From the NCBI GenBank assembly GCA_900470095.1, contig UBZM01000056.1, positions 992 to 64,991 on the forward strand: a stretch of DNA of 64,000 nt, in the 5' to 3' direction. The translations under genes and the position numbers were made by a program. Shown one piece after another: positions 7,649-16,149 of this stretch. The notes below the pieces were generated by a model, which worked only from the letters and a program-made list of their open reading frames with translations, did no database searches and had not been told where the DNA came from. This stretch comes from Hyphomicrobiales bacterium. Lineage in GTDB: Bacteria > Pseudomonadota > Alphaproteobacteria > Rhizobiales > Beijerinckiaceae. How positions within the stretch are numbered: position 1 is the stretch's first letter; each line of letters opens with the position of its first letter.

Positions 7649-8829
7649 GCTGCCTTCGCGTTGGCGAGGAAGCTCCTCATCCGCTCCAGCGCGCGTTCGA
7701 TGTTCTCCAGCGAGTTGGCATAGGACAGGCGGATATAGCCTTCGCCATGGACGCCGAAATCGGGCCCGCCGATCGTCGCGACACCCGCATCCTCGAGCAG
7801 GGCTGAGGCCAGTTTCTTCGCCTTCCACCCGGTCTTCGAGATATTCGGGAAGGCGTAGAAGGCGCCCTTCGGCACGGCGCATGACACATCGGGCAAGGCG
7901 TTCAACCCGGCGACCACCGCCTTCCGGCGCCGATCGAACTCGGCGACCATGGCATGCACCGCGTCCTGTGGGCCGGTGAGCGCGGCGAGCCCCGCCCATT
8001 GCGCCGGGGCGTTGACGCATGAATGCGAATTGACCGCGAGCTTTCGGGCATTGTCGTAGAGCGGCTTCGGCCAGACCGAGAACCCCATGCGCCAGCCGGT
8101 CATGGCATAGGTCTTGGACCAGCCATTGAGCAGGATCAGCCGGTCGCGAATTTCGGGATAGCTCAGCAGGCAGACGTGTTTCTCGCCGTCATAGAGCATC
8201 TGGTCGTAGATCTCGTCCGACATCACCGCGACATCAGGGAAGCGGCTGAGCCCGGCGACGAGCTTGTCCACCTCGGCCTTTGGGGTGACGCCGCCGGTCG
8301 GGTTTGCCGGCGAATTGACGATCAGCAGCCGGGTCTTGGGCGTGATCAGCGAGAGCGTCTCCTCGGCCGAGAAGGCAAAGCCGTTCTCCTCGCGGATCGG
8401 GACCGGGATCGGGGTCGCGCCGGTGAACTCGATCATCGAGCGATAGATCGGGAATCCGGGATCGGGATAAAGGATCTCGGCGCCGGGCTCGCCGAACATC
8501 AGGATCGCCATGAACATGGTGACCTTGCCGCCCGGCACGATCATCACCTCTTCCGGCGAGACGTCGACCGAGAAGCGCTTGTGCAGGTCGGCGGCGACCG
8601 CCTCGCGCAGCGGCAGGATGCCATTGGCCGGCGTATAGCCGTGATGGCCGTCGCGTAGCGCCTTCACCGCGGCCTCGACGATGTGGCCGGGCGTCGGGAA
8701 ATCGGGCTGGCCGATGCCGAGATTGATGATGTCCTTGCCCTTGCGCTGCAGCTCGGTCGCTCGTGCCAGCACGGCGAAGGCGTTTTCCTCGCCGATCCGG
8801 GCGAAGGAGGAGACGGTCTGCAGCGTCAT
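7645..8829 (-). CDS. Pyridoxal-phosphate-dependent aminotransferase, class I/II
   Basis: Cytosolic fold-type I aminotransferase of 394 aa. The N-terminal INLGIGQPDFPTP segment, the SPANPTGG loop, SDEIYDQ and the internal-aldimine Lys239 in LNGWSKTYAMTGWRMG are all present. The C-terminal GYIRLSYA supplies the carboxylate-binding arginine. It belongs to the aspartate/aromatic/alanine aminotransferase group; substrate cannot be fixed from sequence. The start at 8829 gives a standard length; the frame stays open far upstream only because it runs antisense to the dehydratase gene. It forms a two-gene unit with the NIPSNAP gene. Confidence 0.93.
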   Translation of the reverse strand: MTLQTVSSFARIGEENAFAVLARATELQRKGKDIINLGIGQPDFPTPGHIVEAAVKALRDGHHGYTPANGILPLREAVAADLHKRFSVDVSPEEVMIVPGGKVTMFMAILMFGEPGAEILYPDPGFPIYRSMIEFTGATPIPVPIREENGFAFSAEETLSLITPKTRLLIVNSPANPTGGVTPKAEVDKLVAGLSRFPDVAVMSDEIYDQMLYDGEKHVCLLSYPEIRDRLILLNGWSKTYAMTGWRMGFSVWPKPLYDNARKLAVNSHSCVNAPAQWAGLAALTGPQDAVHAMVAEFDRRRKAVVAGLNALPDVSCAVPKGAFYAFPNISKTGWKAKKLASALLEDAGVATIGGPDFGVHGEGYIRLSYANSLENIERALERMRSFLANAKAA

Positions 8830-9195
8830 GGTGCGTTTTCCTCTGCAAGCTCTCGACGACGCGGCCCTATCACGGGCTTTGCGCCGGCACGGTGCGCTGT
8901 CTTGGCCGGAAACGCGGGGGCGATGCAAGCCCGCCGTCTGCGCGGGCTGCCGGGCGGCCGCGCATTTGGAACACTTGCAAACTGCGGGAGCGCGACCTTT
9001 CCTGCGCAGGCGGCATCTGCACGGATTGGCGAAGTAATTTGTGTGCTGTATGCAGAATGCAGGTGACGCGATTTGGTCGAATTTGGCTCTTGTCGCGCGC
9101 ATGGCGATCGGCATGATTGGCTGGTCAAATCGATTTAAAGACCACGGCGGAAGCGGCGCGAAGGCTGCGGGCCGGTGCGAGAGGGAATGACGGGG
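8830..9195. other. Divergent intergenic region, aminotransferase / dehydratase
   Basis: This 366-base region holds no supported gene. It must contain two divergent promoters. The one clear element is the 14-bp shared site at 9128-9141. Confidence 0.6.
9128..9141 (+). promoter_or_regulatory. Shared 14-bp upstream element, copy 2
   Basis: AATCGATTTAAAGA lies 54 bases before the dehydratase ATG. It matches the element at 1155-1168 at 13 of 14 positions. It sits inside a larger palindrome-like context (GGTC...GACC at 9123-9143; AAATCGATTT is self-complementary), the form of a LacI-type operator. Confidence 0.35.
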
Positions 9196-11016
9196 ATGGC
9201 CAAGACGCCAGCGAAGAAGTCGGTCCGCAAGATCAAGCCGGAGCAGCTGCGCTCCAAGGCCTGGTTCGACAATCCCGCCAATGCCGACATGACAGCGCTC
9301 TATATCGAGCGCACCATGAATTTCGGTCTGTCGCGCGATGAGCTGCAGTCGGGCCGCCCGATCATCGGTATCGCCCAGACGGGCTCCGATATTGCGCCCT
9401 GCAACCGTCATCATATCGAGCTTGCCGCCCGCGTCCGCGACGGCATCCGCGAGATGGGCGGCGTGCCCTTCGAGTTCCCGATCCACCCGATCCAGGAAAC
9501 CTGCAAGCGCCCGACCGCGAGCCTCGACCGCAATCTGCAATATCTCTCGCTCGTCGAGATCCTCTACGGCTATCCGCTCGACGGCGTCGTGCTGACGACC
9601 GGTTGCGACAAGACCACCCCGGCCCAGATCATGGCTACGGCCACGGTCGACATCCCGGCCATCGCGCTGCCGGGCGGGCCGATGCTGAACGGCAATTTCC
9701 GCGGCGAACGCACCGGTTCGGGCACGATCGTCTGGAAGGCGCGCCAGATGATGGCCGCCGGCGAAATCGACTATCGCGGCTTCGTCGATCTGGTGGCGTC
9801 GTCGGCTCCGTCGGCCGGCCACTGCAACACGATGGGCACGGCCTCGACCATGAACTCGCTGGCCGAGGCGATGGGCATGACCCTGCCCGGCGGCGCCGCC
9901 ATCCCGGCGCCCTATCGCGACCGCTATGAGATGGCCTATCACACCGGCAAGCGCATCGTTGAGATGGTCTGGGAGAACCTGATCCCGTCGAAGATCCTGA
10001 CGCGCGAAGCCCTGGAGAACACCATCGTCGTCAACTCGGCGATCGGCGGGTCCACCAATGCGCCGATCCATGTCAACGCCATCGCCAAGCATATCGGCGT
10101 GAAGCTCGACAACGAGGATTGGACTGCGATCGGCTACGACATCCCGCTGCTGGTCAACCTGCAGCCCGCCGGCGAATATCTCGGCGAGGATTTCTACCGC
10201 GCCGGCGGCGTGCCTGCCGTGGTTGCCGAACTCGTCGCCAAGGGCAAGATCAAGCCCGCCATCACCGCCAACGGCAAGACGCTGGCCGAGAACTGCGAAG
10301 GCTTCTTCTCCGGCGATCGTCGCGTCATCAAGGCCTATGACGAGCCGATGAAGGCGCAGTCCGGCTTCCTCAACCTGCGCGGCAACCTGTTCGATTCCGC
10401 GATTATGAAGACCAGCGTGATCACGCCGGAATTCCGCAAGCGCTATCTCGAGAACCCGAAGGACCCGATGGCCTTCGAGGGCAAGGCGATCGTCTTCGAC
10501 GGGCCCGAGGATTACCACCACCGCATCGACGATCCGTCGCTCGAGATCGATGAGCACAGCGTGCTCTTCATTCGCGGCGTCGGGCCGATCGGCTATCCCG
10601 GTGCGGCCGAGGTCGTGAACATGCGGCCGCCGGATTACCTGATCAAGAAGGGCATCACGGCGCTGGCTTGTATTGGTGACGGCCGCCAGTCCGGCACGTC
10701 GGGCTCGCCCTCGATCCTGAATGCCTCGCCGGAAGCGGCGACCGGCGGCGGGCTTGCGCTGCTGAAGACCGGCGACAAGGTCCGCATCGACCTGAAGAAG
10801 CGCACGGCCGACATCCTGATCTCCGACAAGGAACTGGACGAGCGCCGGGTCGCGCTGAAGGCGGCTGGTGGTTACAAGTATCCGAAGAGCCAGACCCCCT
10901 GGCAGGAGATCCAGCGCAAGATCGTTGGCGAGCTCTCCGAGGGCATGGTGCTGAAGCCGGCGGTCAAGTACCAGAAGATCCACAAGAAGTTCGGCGTTCC
11001 GCGCGACAACCACTAG
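9196..11016 (+). CDS. IlvD/Edd family sugar-acid dehydratase (L-arabonate/pentonate type)
   Basis: Iron-sulfur dehydratase of 606 aa converting an aldonic acid such as L-arabonate to the 2-keto-3-deoxy acid. Candidate [2Fe-2S] ligands are Cys69 (SDIAPCN), Cys137 (TTGCDKTTP) and Cys210 (SAGHCNTMG). From memory, the spacings 68 and 73 equal those of the structurally known Rhizobium L-arabinonate dehydratase, which argues against IlvD proper. The RQSGTSGSPSILN segment near 500 carries the catalytic serine. The start at 9196 has GAGGGA nine bases upstream; an ATG at 9187 is the alternative. The downstream 2-keto-3-deoxy-acid dehydratase and semialdehyde dehydrogenase are not in the window. Confidence 0.9.
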   Translation: MAKTPAKKSVRKIKPEQLRSKAWFDNPANADMTALYIERTMNFGLSRDELQSGRPIIGIAQTGSDIAPCNRHHIELAARVRDGIREMGGVPFEFPIHPIQETCKRPTASLDRNLQYLSLVEILYGYPLDGVVLTTGCDKTTPAQIMATATVDIPAIALPGGPMLNGNFRGERTGSGTIVWKARQMMAAGEIDYRGFVDLVASSAPSAGHCNTMGTASTMNSLAEAMGMTLPGGAAIPAPYRDRYEMAYHTGKRIVEMVWENLIPSKILTREALENTIVVNSAIGGSTNAPIHVNAIAKHIGVKLDNEDWTAIGYDIPLLVNLQPAGEYLGEDFYRAGGVPAVVAELVAKGKIKPAITANGKTLAENCEGFFSGDRRVIKAYDEPMKAQSGFLNLRGNLFDSAIMKTSVITPEFRKRYLENPKDPMAFEGKAIVFDGPEDYHHRIDDPSLEIDEHSVLFIRGVGPIGYPGAAEVVNMRPPDYLIKKGITALACIGDGRQSGTSGSPSILNASPEAATGGGLALLKTGDKVRIDLKKRTADILISDKELDERRVALKAAGGYKYPKSQTPWQEIQRKIVGELSEGMVLKPAVKYQKIHKKFGVPRDNH

Positions 11017-11022
11017 ATCGCG

Positions 11023-11051
11023 CTGCGTTTGGACGAATCGTCCAAACGCAG
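11023..11051. terminator. Perfect hairpin after the dehydratase gene
   Basis: CTGCGTTTGGACGA (11023-11036) and TCGTCCAAACGCAG (11038-11051) form a perfect 14-bp inverted repeat seven bases after the stop. It lacks a T tract, so it may be an mRNA-stabilising or repeat-derived hairpin rather than a strict terminator. Confidence 0.5.
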
Positions 11052-11076
11052 AAAACATGATCGACTCTTATAGTTT

Positions 11077-11127
11077 AGAGCATGCTTTGATGCGAAAAAC
11101 CGTTGCCACTTTTTCGCAGCATGCTCT
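11077..11127. repeat. Palindromic repeat-like element
   Basis: AGAGCATGCT (11077-11086) pairs with AGCATGCTCT (11118-11127), and GCGAAAAA (11092-11099) pairs with TTTTTCGC (11110-11117) inside it. The layout (AGAGCATG, GAAAA, CACTTTTTCG, CATGCTCT) resembles the small palindromes scattered through Hyphomicrobiales genomes. Family membership is from memory. Confidence 0.5.
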
Positions 11128-11160
11128 AGCGGGGCGTCCCTGGCGGGAGAGCGTGTCGCG

Positions 11161-12063
11161 GTGCTGCTCACGCTGAGGCAGATCGAGGTTTTCCGCGCCG
11201 TGATGCGCGCCCGCACCATCGTCGGTGCGGCGCGCGATCTCGGGATCGCCCAGCCGACCGTGACCAAGACGGTGCGGCGGATCGAGGATATCTGCGCCTT
11301 CGCCCTGTTCGACCGGCATGGCGGCCGCCTGACGCCGACGGCGGAGGCGCATCGTCTTCTCGGTGAGGTCGACATCGCCTTCGACCAGCTCGAAGGCGCT
11401 TTGGCGCGGGCGCTCAGGCTGGCACGGGCCGATACGGGCACGCTCCGGCTCGGCGCCTCGCCGAGCATTGGCCGCGTCCTGATCCCGCGCGCAGCCGCCA
11501 GCCTGCTGAAGGACCATCCCGGGCTCAGCCTGCATCTCGATATCCTGTCGGTCAGCCAGGTGATGGAGTATCTGCTCTCGGCACAAGGCGAGGGCGCGGT
11601 CACCTTGTTCCCCATCCTTCACGCGGGAATTCGGAGCATATCGGTCGGGACGGGCAAGGCGGTTGCCGTGTGTCCGCGTGACTGGCCGCTGGCTTCGGCC
11701 AAGCGCCTGTCGCCCTCGGCTCTGGCCGGCATTCCGATCATCGTGTTCGAGCCACAATCCGTGCATGGTCAGGTCGTCGACGCGGTGCTGCGCGACGGTG
11801 GCGTCGTCCCAGAGCGGACGCATGTCGCAAGATTCGCCGAAACCGCGATTGCGCTTGCCGAGGCGGGGCTCGGTCTTGCCATCGTCGACCGTTTCAGCGC
11901 GCTGGCGGCCAACCGCGATGCGGTCGCACTCCTGCCGCTCGATCACCCCGCCCAGTACGAGGTCTTCCTGCATCGAAATGTCGAGCGCGCGCGCAGCCGC
12001 CTGATCCAGCATTTCGAGACGGTTTTGCGGGCCGAGATCTCCAAAGTCGGGGCTGATCTATAG
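11161..12063 (+). CDS. LysR family transcriptional regulator
   Basis: Regulator of 300 aa starting at a GTG codon. The N-terminal helix-turn-helix at about 4-62 reads LRQIEVFRAVMRARTIVGAARDLGIAQPTVTKTVRRIE. The two-lobed LysR substrate domain spans about 92-295. It precedes the Bug receptor and zinc dehydrogenase genes on the same strand, so it probably controls that set. The inducer is unknown. Confidence 0.9.
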   Translation: MLLTLRQIEVFRAVMRARTIVGAARDLGIAQPTVTKTVRRIEDICAFALFDRHGGRLTPTAEAHRLLGEVDIAFDQLEGALARALRLARADTGTLRLGASPSIGRVLIPRAAASLLKDHPGLSLHLDILSVSQVMEYLLSAQGEGAVTLFPILHAGIRSISVGTGKAVAVCPRDWPLASAKRLSPSALAGIPIIVFEPQSVHGQVVDAVLRDGGVVPERTHVARFAETAIALAEAGLGLAIVDRFSALAANRDAVALLPLDHPAQYEVFLHRNVERARSRLIQHFETVLRAEISKVGADL

Positions 12064-12153
12064 CCTCAGGCTATCGCGGGGCGCAGGATTCGCTGTTGTC
12101 GCCCCTCCCCATCGATGGCCTTGTCGTTTGCAATAAGAGCAGGAGGAAACATC

Positions 12154-13167
12154 ATGACGGACCCGTTGGCGCTTACCCCCATTCGGCCGGGCCCCCTGAG
12201 CAGGCGTGAGGCGATGGCGGCGGCGCTCGGGCTGCTTGCGGCAACGGCTGCCGGGCCGGCGCGGGCCCAGGCCTATCCGGTGCGGGCCATGCAGCTCGTC
12301 GTGCCCTTTGCTGCAGGTGGTGGCGTCGATGTCGTGACGCGCGTCGTGGCCGAAGCGGCGGGCGACGTGCTAAAGCAGCGCTTCGTCATCGAGAACCGCG
12401 GCGGTGCTGCCACGATCCTAGGCTCCCAGACCGTCGCCAAGGCGGAGCCCGACGGCTACACGCTGCTCGCTGCGCCGACCACGATGGTGATCAATCCCGC
12501 GCTGAAGGCGAATGTGCCCTTCGACTGGGAGAAGGATTTCGTCCCGGTCGCGATGATCGCGAAGCTACCCTTCGTGGTTGCGGCCGGGAAATCCTATCCG
12601 GCCAATACGATGAAGGAGCTTGCTGCGCATGGCCAGGCCAGCAAGCGGCCGATCACCTTCGGTTCGGGCGGCACCGGCACGGTCGCGCATCTGGCTGGAG
12701 AATTCTTCGGCCTGGTCTCCGACACCAAGGTCCAGCACGTGCCCTATCGCGGCGAAGCGCCGGCTTTGACTGATGCGATCAGCGGCAATATCGACGTCAT
12801 GTTCTCGACGCTTGCCGGCGCCTCCAGCCACGTCAAGGGCGGCACGATGAAGGCGCTCGCGGTGACCACCGGCAAGCGCGCCTCGCTGTTGCCTGATGTG
12901 CCGACTGTCGCCGAGCAAGGCTATCCCGGCTACGACCTCTCGGCCTGGGTAGCCCTTGTCGCCCCCAAGGGAACGGCTCCCGAAGTGGTGCAGGTGCTGA
13001 ATTCCGCGATCAATGCGGCACTGGGCCGGCCCGACGTGAATGCTCGCCTGGTCGAGATCGGCGCCGAGCCGGCGCCGGGCACGCCGGCCGAACTCGCGGC
13101 GTTCATGGCCAAGGATGCCGAAACCTGGGCAAGAGTGGTCAAGTCGGCTGCCATCAAGGTCGAGTGA
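12154..13167 (+). CDS. Tripartite tricarboxylate transporter receptor (Bug/TctC family)
   Basis: Exported substrate-binding protein of 337 aa. The N-terminus (SRREAMAAALGLLAATAAG, then ARAQA) looks like a Tat signal with a twin arginine. The family pattern follows: YPVRAMQLVVPFAAGGGVDVVTR, then ENRGGAATILGSQTVAKAEPDGYTLL. Bug proteins capture carboxylates for TctAB transporters, but many, like this one, are orphan with no TctAB nearby. A strong AGGAGG ribosome site sets the start. The adjacent dehydrogenase and lyase suggest a hydroxy-, keto- or sugar-acid ligand. Confidence 0.92.
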   Translation: MTDPLALTPIRPGPLSRREAMAAALGLLAATAAGPARAQAYPVRAMQLVVPFAAGGGVDVVTRVVAEAAGDVLKQRFVIENRGGAATILGSQTVAKAEPDGYTLLAAPTTMVINPALKANVPFDWEKDFVPVAMIAKLPFVVAAGKSYPANTMKELAAHGQASKRPITFGSGGTGTVAHLAGEFFGLVSDTKVQHVPYRGEAPALTDAISGNIDVMFSTLAGASSHVKGGTMKALAVTTGKRASLLPDVPTVAEQGYPGYDLSAWVALVAPKGTAPEVVQVLNSAINAALGRPDVNARLVEIGAEPAPGTPAELAAFMAKDAETWARVVKSAAIKVE

Positions 13168-13176
13168 GAGCGGTTC

Positions 13177-14208
13177 ATGCTCGCGCTTCGCAAAGCCGTT
13201 CCCGCGCCCGGGCTCTGGCTCGGTGAGATATCCGAGCCGAGTGCCGGACCCGGTGAAGTGCTGCTTGAGGTGAGGGCTGCCGGCATTTGCGGCACGGATC
13301 TCCATATCGCGGACTGGTCGGGCGGGTACGAAGCGATGGCGGCCACGATGCCGGTCACGCTCGGGCACGAGTTCGTTGGCCGCGTCCTGCATCTCGGCGA
13401 AGGCACCGACGGCATCGCGGTCGGGACACGCGTAGTGGTGCGCCCCTCCGTCGTGTGCGGGCGTTGCGAGCGCTGCCGGTCGGGACGGGCCGAGGACTGC
13501 ACCACGCGGACCGGCCTCGGCATTGCTCGCAATGGCGGCTTTGCAGCCCTTGCCGCCGTTCCGGCAGAGAATTGCATCACTCTTCCCGATGAACTCGACG
13601 ATACGGTTGCAGCGCTCGCCGAACCCATGACGGTTTCGACCGAGGCCGTGGATACGGGCGGTGTCAAACCGGGCGATACGGTGCTGGTCATCGGGCCGGG
13701 CACGATCGGGCAAGGAGCGGCGCTCGCCGCCGAGCTGGCTGGTGCTGCGCGGGTTGTCGTGGCTGGGCGCCATGATGCGGTCCGCCTCGCCACCGTCGAG
13801 GCACTCGGCTTTCCCGACACCGTCGACACGGCCGGAACGACTTTGCGAGAGGCGCTCACGCGCGCCGGCCTGCCGGTCAGCTATGATGTGATCATCGAAG
13901 CCGCGGGCGCACCGGCAGTGGTGCCGGAGACGATCGATCTCCTTGCCTTGCGCGGTGTCCTTGTCATCTGCGGGATTCATCCCCGTCCGGTGCCGATCGA
14001 CCTGACGGCGCTTGTGCGGCGGCACCAGCAGATTCGCGGGAGCTATCGCTCGCCATTGGCAACATGGTCGCGGGTGATTGCGCTCATGGCTGCGCAGCAG
14101 GAGCGCATTCGGCGGATGATCAGTGAAGAGATGCCGCTCGCAGCGGGGCTCGATGCCTTTGCGGGAGCAAGCAATCGCACCGCATCCAAGATCGTCCTGC
14201 GGCCATGA
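13177..14208 (+). CDS. Zinc-dependent medium-chain alcohol dehydrogenase
   Basis: NAD(P)-dependent enzyme of 343 aa of the MDR family. Catalytic zinc site residues are Cys38 (GICGTD) and His64-Glu65 (GHEF). The structural zinc cysteines are Cys94, Cys97, Cys100 and Cys108. The Rossmann glycine loop is GPGTIG near 175. The threonine/polyol/L-idonate dehydrogenase group is the best fit. It begins nine bases after the Bug gene and its stop overlaps the next start by four bases, so it is part of an operon oxidising a polyol or hydroxyacid. Confidence 0.9.
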   Translation: MLALRKAVPAPGLWLGEISEPSAGPGEVLLEVRAAGICGTDLHIADWSGGYEAMAATMPVTLGHEFVGRVLHLGEGTDGIAVGTRVVVRPSVVCGRCERCRSGRAEDCTTRTGLGIARNGGFAALAAVPAENCITLPDELDDTVAALAEPMTVSTEAVDTGGVKPGDTVLVIGPGTIGQGAALAAELAGAARVVVAGRHDAVRLATVEALGFPDTVDTAGTTLREALTRAGLPVSYDVIIEAAGAPAVVPETIDLLALRGVLVICGIHPRPVPIDLTALVRRHQQIRGSYRSPLATWSRVIALMAAQQERIRRMISEEMPLAAGLDAFAGASNRTASKIVLRP

Positions 14209-14861
14209 CGGGAATGCCGTCAGGCCCGGCCGATTGGCCCGGGCCGATCTTCCTGGCGATCGGCAACAGCGTCGCCCCCGTCATGAGCGCGGACTACGAG
14301 GCCTGGCACGGGATCGAACATGTCCCCGAACGCCTGACGATGCCGGGCTTTCTCGCTGCGAAGCGCTATGTCCGGGGGCGTGGCGCCGCAGCTCGTTATC
14401 TGACGCTCTACGATCTCGACGCAGCAGAGGCTCTGGAGACGTCGGAGTATCTGCACCTGCTCGCCAATCCGACCCCGGAAACGCTCAGGATGCGGCCGGC
14501 CATGGGTGCGTTCAGCCGCTTCGTCTATCGCGAGACGAGCCGGGCCGGACGTGGCTTCGGTCGCTATCTCGCCGGAGTGACGTGGCAGGGCAGGGGTGAA
14601 GAAGCGGTGCCGTCAGCGGCTCTGACGGATCTGGCCGGGCGTTCCGGCGTCCTCTCCGTCCGAACAGGCGTTACGCTGACGGCCAGGCCCCATCCCGCCT
14701 TTCCCGCAACGCAGGATGCGAGCGCAGCGCATGGCATTGCTCTGCTCAGTGGCATAGACCGTGAGGCACTGCTTGCGCTCCTGCGCGGCGCTTTCGCCTC
14801 CAGGATCCCGGGCTCGACCGGTCTCACGGCTTTCATCTACGAGCTGATTGCAGCCTATTGA
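14205..14861 (+). CDS. EthD-like / dimeric alpha-beta barrel protein
   Basis: Protein of 218 aa without a firm reaction. An N-terminal ferredoxin-like unit contains the pattern YEAWHGIEHVPERL-x-MPGF, which EthD-type and related dimeric barrel proteins show. The C-terminal half appears to be a second, diverged copy of the same fold. It is coupled to the alcohol dehydrogenase by an ATGA overlap. Similar proteins accompany catabolic dehydrogenases; the role here is unknown. Confidence 0.65.
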   Translation: MTGMPSGPADWPGPIFLAIGNSVAPVMSADYEAWHGIEHVPERLTMPGFLAAKRYVRGRGAAARYLTLYDLDAAEALETSEYLHLLANPTPETLRMRPAMGAFSRFVYRETSRAGRGFGRYLAGVTWQGRGEEAVPSAALTDLAGRSGVLSVRTGVTLTARPHPAFPATQDASAAHGIALLSGIDREALLALLRGAFASRIPGSTGLTAFIYELIAAY

Positions 14862-14986
14862 TCGGCCTCCATGCCGGTTGCGCATCGGCGCCGAGCCTTG
14901 ACGCATGACGTGAAGGGCTGACAAACGGCACGAGCCCGGACAGTATGGGGCATCGCTCGGCCAACTCGCATCTGAAACGATTTAAA

Positions 14987-15826
14987 ATGACCGACAGCCC
15001 GCAGATCGCCGCTTTTCGTGCGCTTCACCAATCCGGCTGCTTCGTCATGCCGAACCCGTGGGATGTCGGTTCGGCGCGTTGGCTGCGCGGCCAGGGTTTC
15101 AGGGCGCTGGCCACGACCAGCGCCGGTTTCGCCTTCACGCAGGGGCGGGCGGACCAGGACGTGCCGCGCGACATGATGCTCGCCCATATCGCGGATATGG
15201 TGAAAGCGGTACCGGACCTGCCGATCAACGCCGATTTCGAGAACGGCTATGCCGACGAACCGACCGATGTCGCGTTCAATGTGAAAGCCTGCGTGGCGAC
15301 CGGCGTGGCCGGACTCTCGATCGAGGACGCGACCGGCCGTGATGACGTGCCACTCTATCCTTTCGAGCTCGCGGTCGAGCGTATCCGCGCCGCGCGTCGG
15401 GCGATCGACGAAACCGGCTCTGGCGTTCTGCTGACGGCGCGTGCCGAGTGCTTTCTCACTGGCCATGACGACCCGCTGAACGAATCGGTCAGGCGCATTG
15501 CCGCCTATGCCGAGGCGGGCGCCGATGTGCTTTATGCGCCCGGACCAAAGACACGCGAGCAGATCGCAGCCATCGTCGCGGCTGCCGGCGGTAAGCCGGT
15601 CAACGCGCTGATCTATGGCGATTTCGGCCTGACGGTATCTGATGTCGCCGCACTCGGTGTCCGGCGCATCTCCATCGGCGCGGCGTTGGCGCGCGCCGCC
15701 TGGGCTGCCTTCATCGAGGCGACCCGCCTGATCGCTGAGCAGGGCAGTTTTGCCGGCTTTGCCGGCAACGGGCCGTCGGTCCCGCTCAACAGGTTCTTCG
15801 AGGATGACCTCAAGGCGCGCTCGTGA
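14987..15826 (+). CDS. Isocitrate lyase / PEP mutase superfamily protein
   Basis: TIM-barrel enzyme of 279 aa. Characteristic segments are FVMPNPWDVGSARWL, TTSAGFAFTQG, the metal loop INADFENGYAD, and GLSIEDATG. Members of this branch act as oxaloacetate or 2,3-dimethylmalate lyases, carboxyphosphonoenolpyruvate mutases or 2-methylisocitrate-like lyases. The catalytic KKCGH-type loop of isocitrate lyase is absent, so it is not a glyoxylate-cycle enzyme. The start is uncertain (14945 or 14987) because neither has a good ribosome site. It is overlapped at its stop by the next gene. Confidence 0.85.
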   Translation: MTDSPQIAAFRALHQSGCFVMPNPWDVGSARWLRGQGFRALATTSAGFAFTQGRADQDVPRDMMLAHIADMVKAVPDLPINADFENGYADEPTDVAFNVKACVATGVAGLSIEDATGRDDVPLYPFELAVERIRAARRAIDETGSGVLLTARAECFLTGHDDPLNESVRRIAAYAEAGADVLYAPGPKTREQIAAIVAAAGGKPVNALIYGDFGLTVSDVAALGVRRISIGAALARAAWAAFIEATRLIAEQGSFAGFAGNGPSVPLNRFFEDDLKARS

Positions 15827-16149
15827 GTACTGAACTCGTCATCGCGCCCGAATGGCTCGGGCGAAGCGGGCTCTGGATGCTCGACGCCAAGGGCAGGCGC
15901 AAGGCGATCGACGCCGAGGATGCCGGTCTCTCGGAGGCGTTCGGCGATCGCCTGGAAGCCTGGATGGATGCGTTCGACGCGATCTACGATGAGGAGGACG
16001 AGGCGGCGTCTGCTTTCGGAAACGAGGTCGAGCGGCTTGCCTGGGAGGCGGAGGGGACAGCTCTCGTGCATGCGGCTGCCGCCGAGCTCGGTTCTGGCTG
16101 GAAGGTTTCTCTCGATCTCTCCGCCTGGCAGGCCCGGGGCGAGCCATGA
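15823..16149 (+). CDS. Conserved hypothetical protein, acidic
   Basis: A 108-aa protein starting at GTG and overlapping the lyase stop by four bases (GTGA). It is rich in Glu, Asp, Ala and Trp, with no signal peptide, membrane segment or recognised motif. Its own stop overlaps the next start by four bases. Tight coupling on both sides argues that it is real. The function is unknown; an interaction with the double acetyltransferase downstream is possible but only inferred. Confidence 0.65.
   Translation: MSTELVIAPEWLGRSGLWMLDAKGRRKAIDAEDAGLSEAFGDRLEAWMDAFDAIYDEEDEAASAFGNEVERLAWEAEGTALVHAAAAELGSGWKVSLDLSAWQARGEP

Noticed and set aside
8830..11058. Long minus-strand extension of the aminotransferase frame to 1137 codons
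   Set aside because: The extra part lies antisense to the dehydratase gene and has the His/Arg/Asp-rich composition of a GC-rich shadow. The real start is at 8829.
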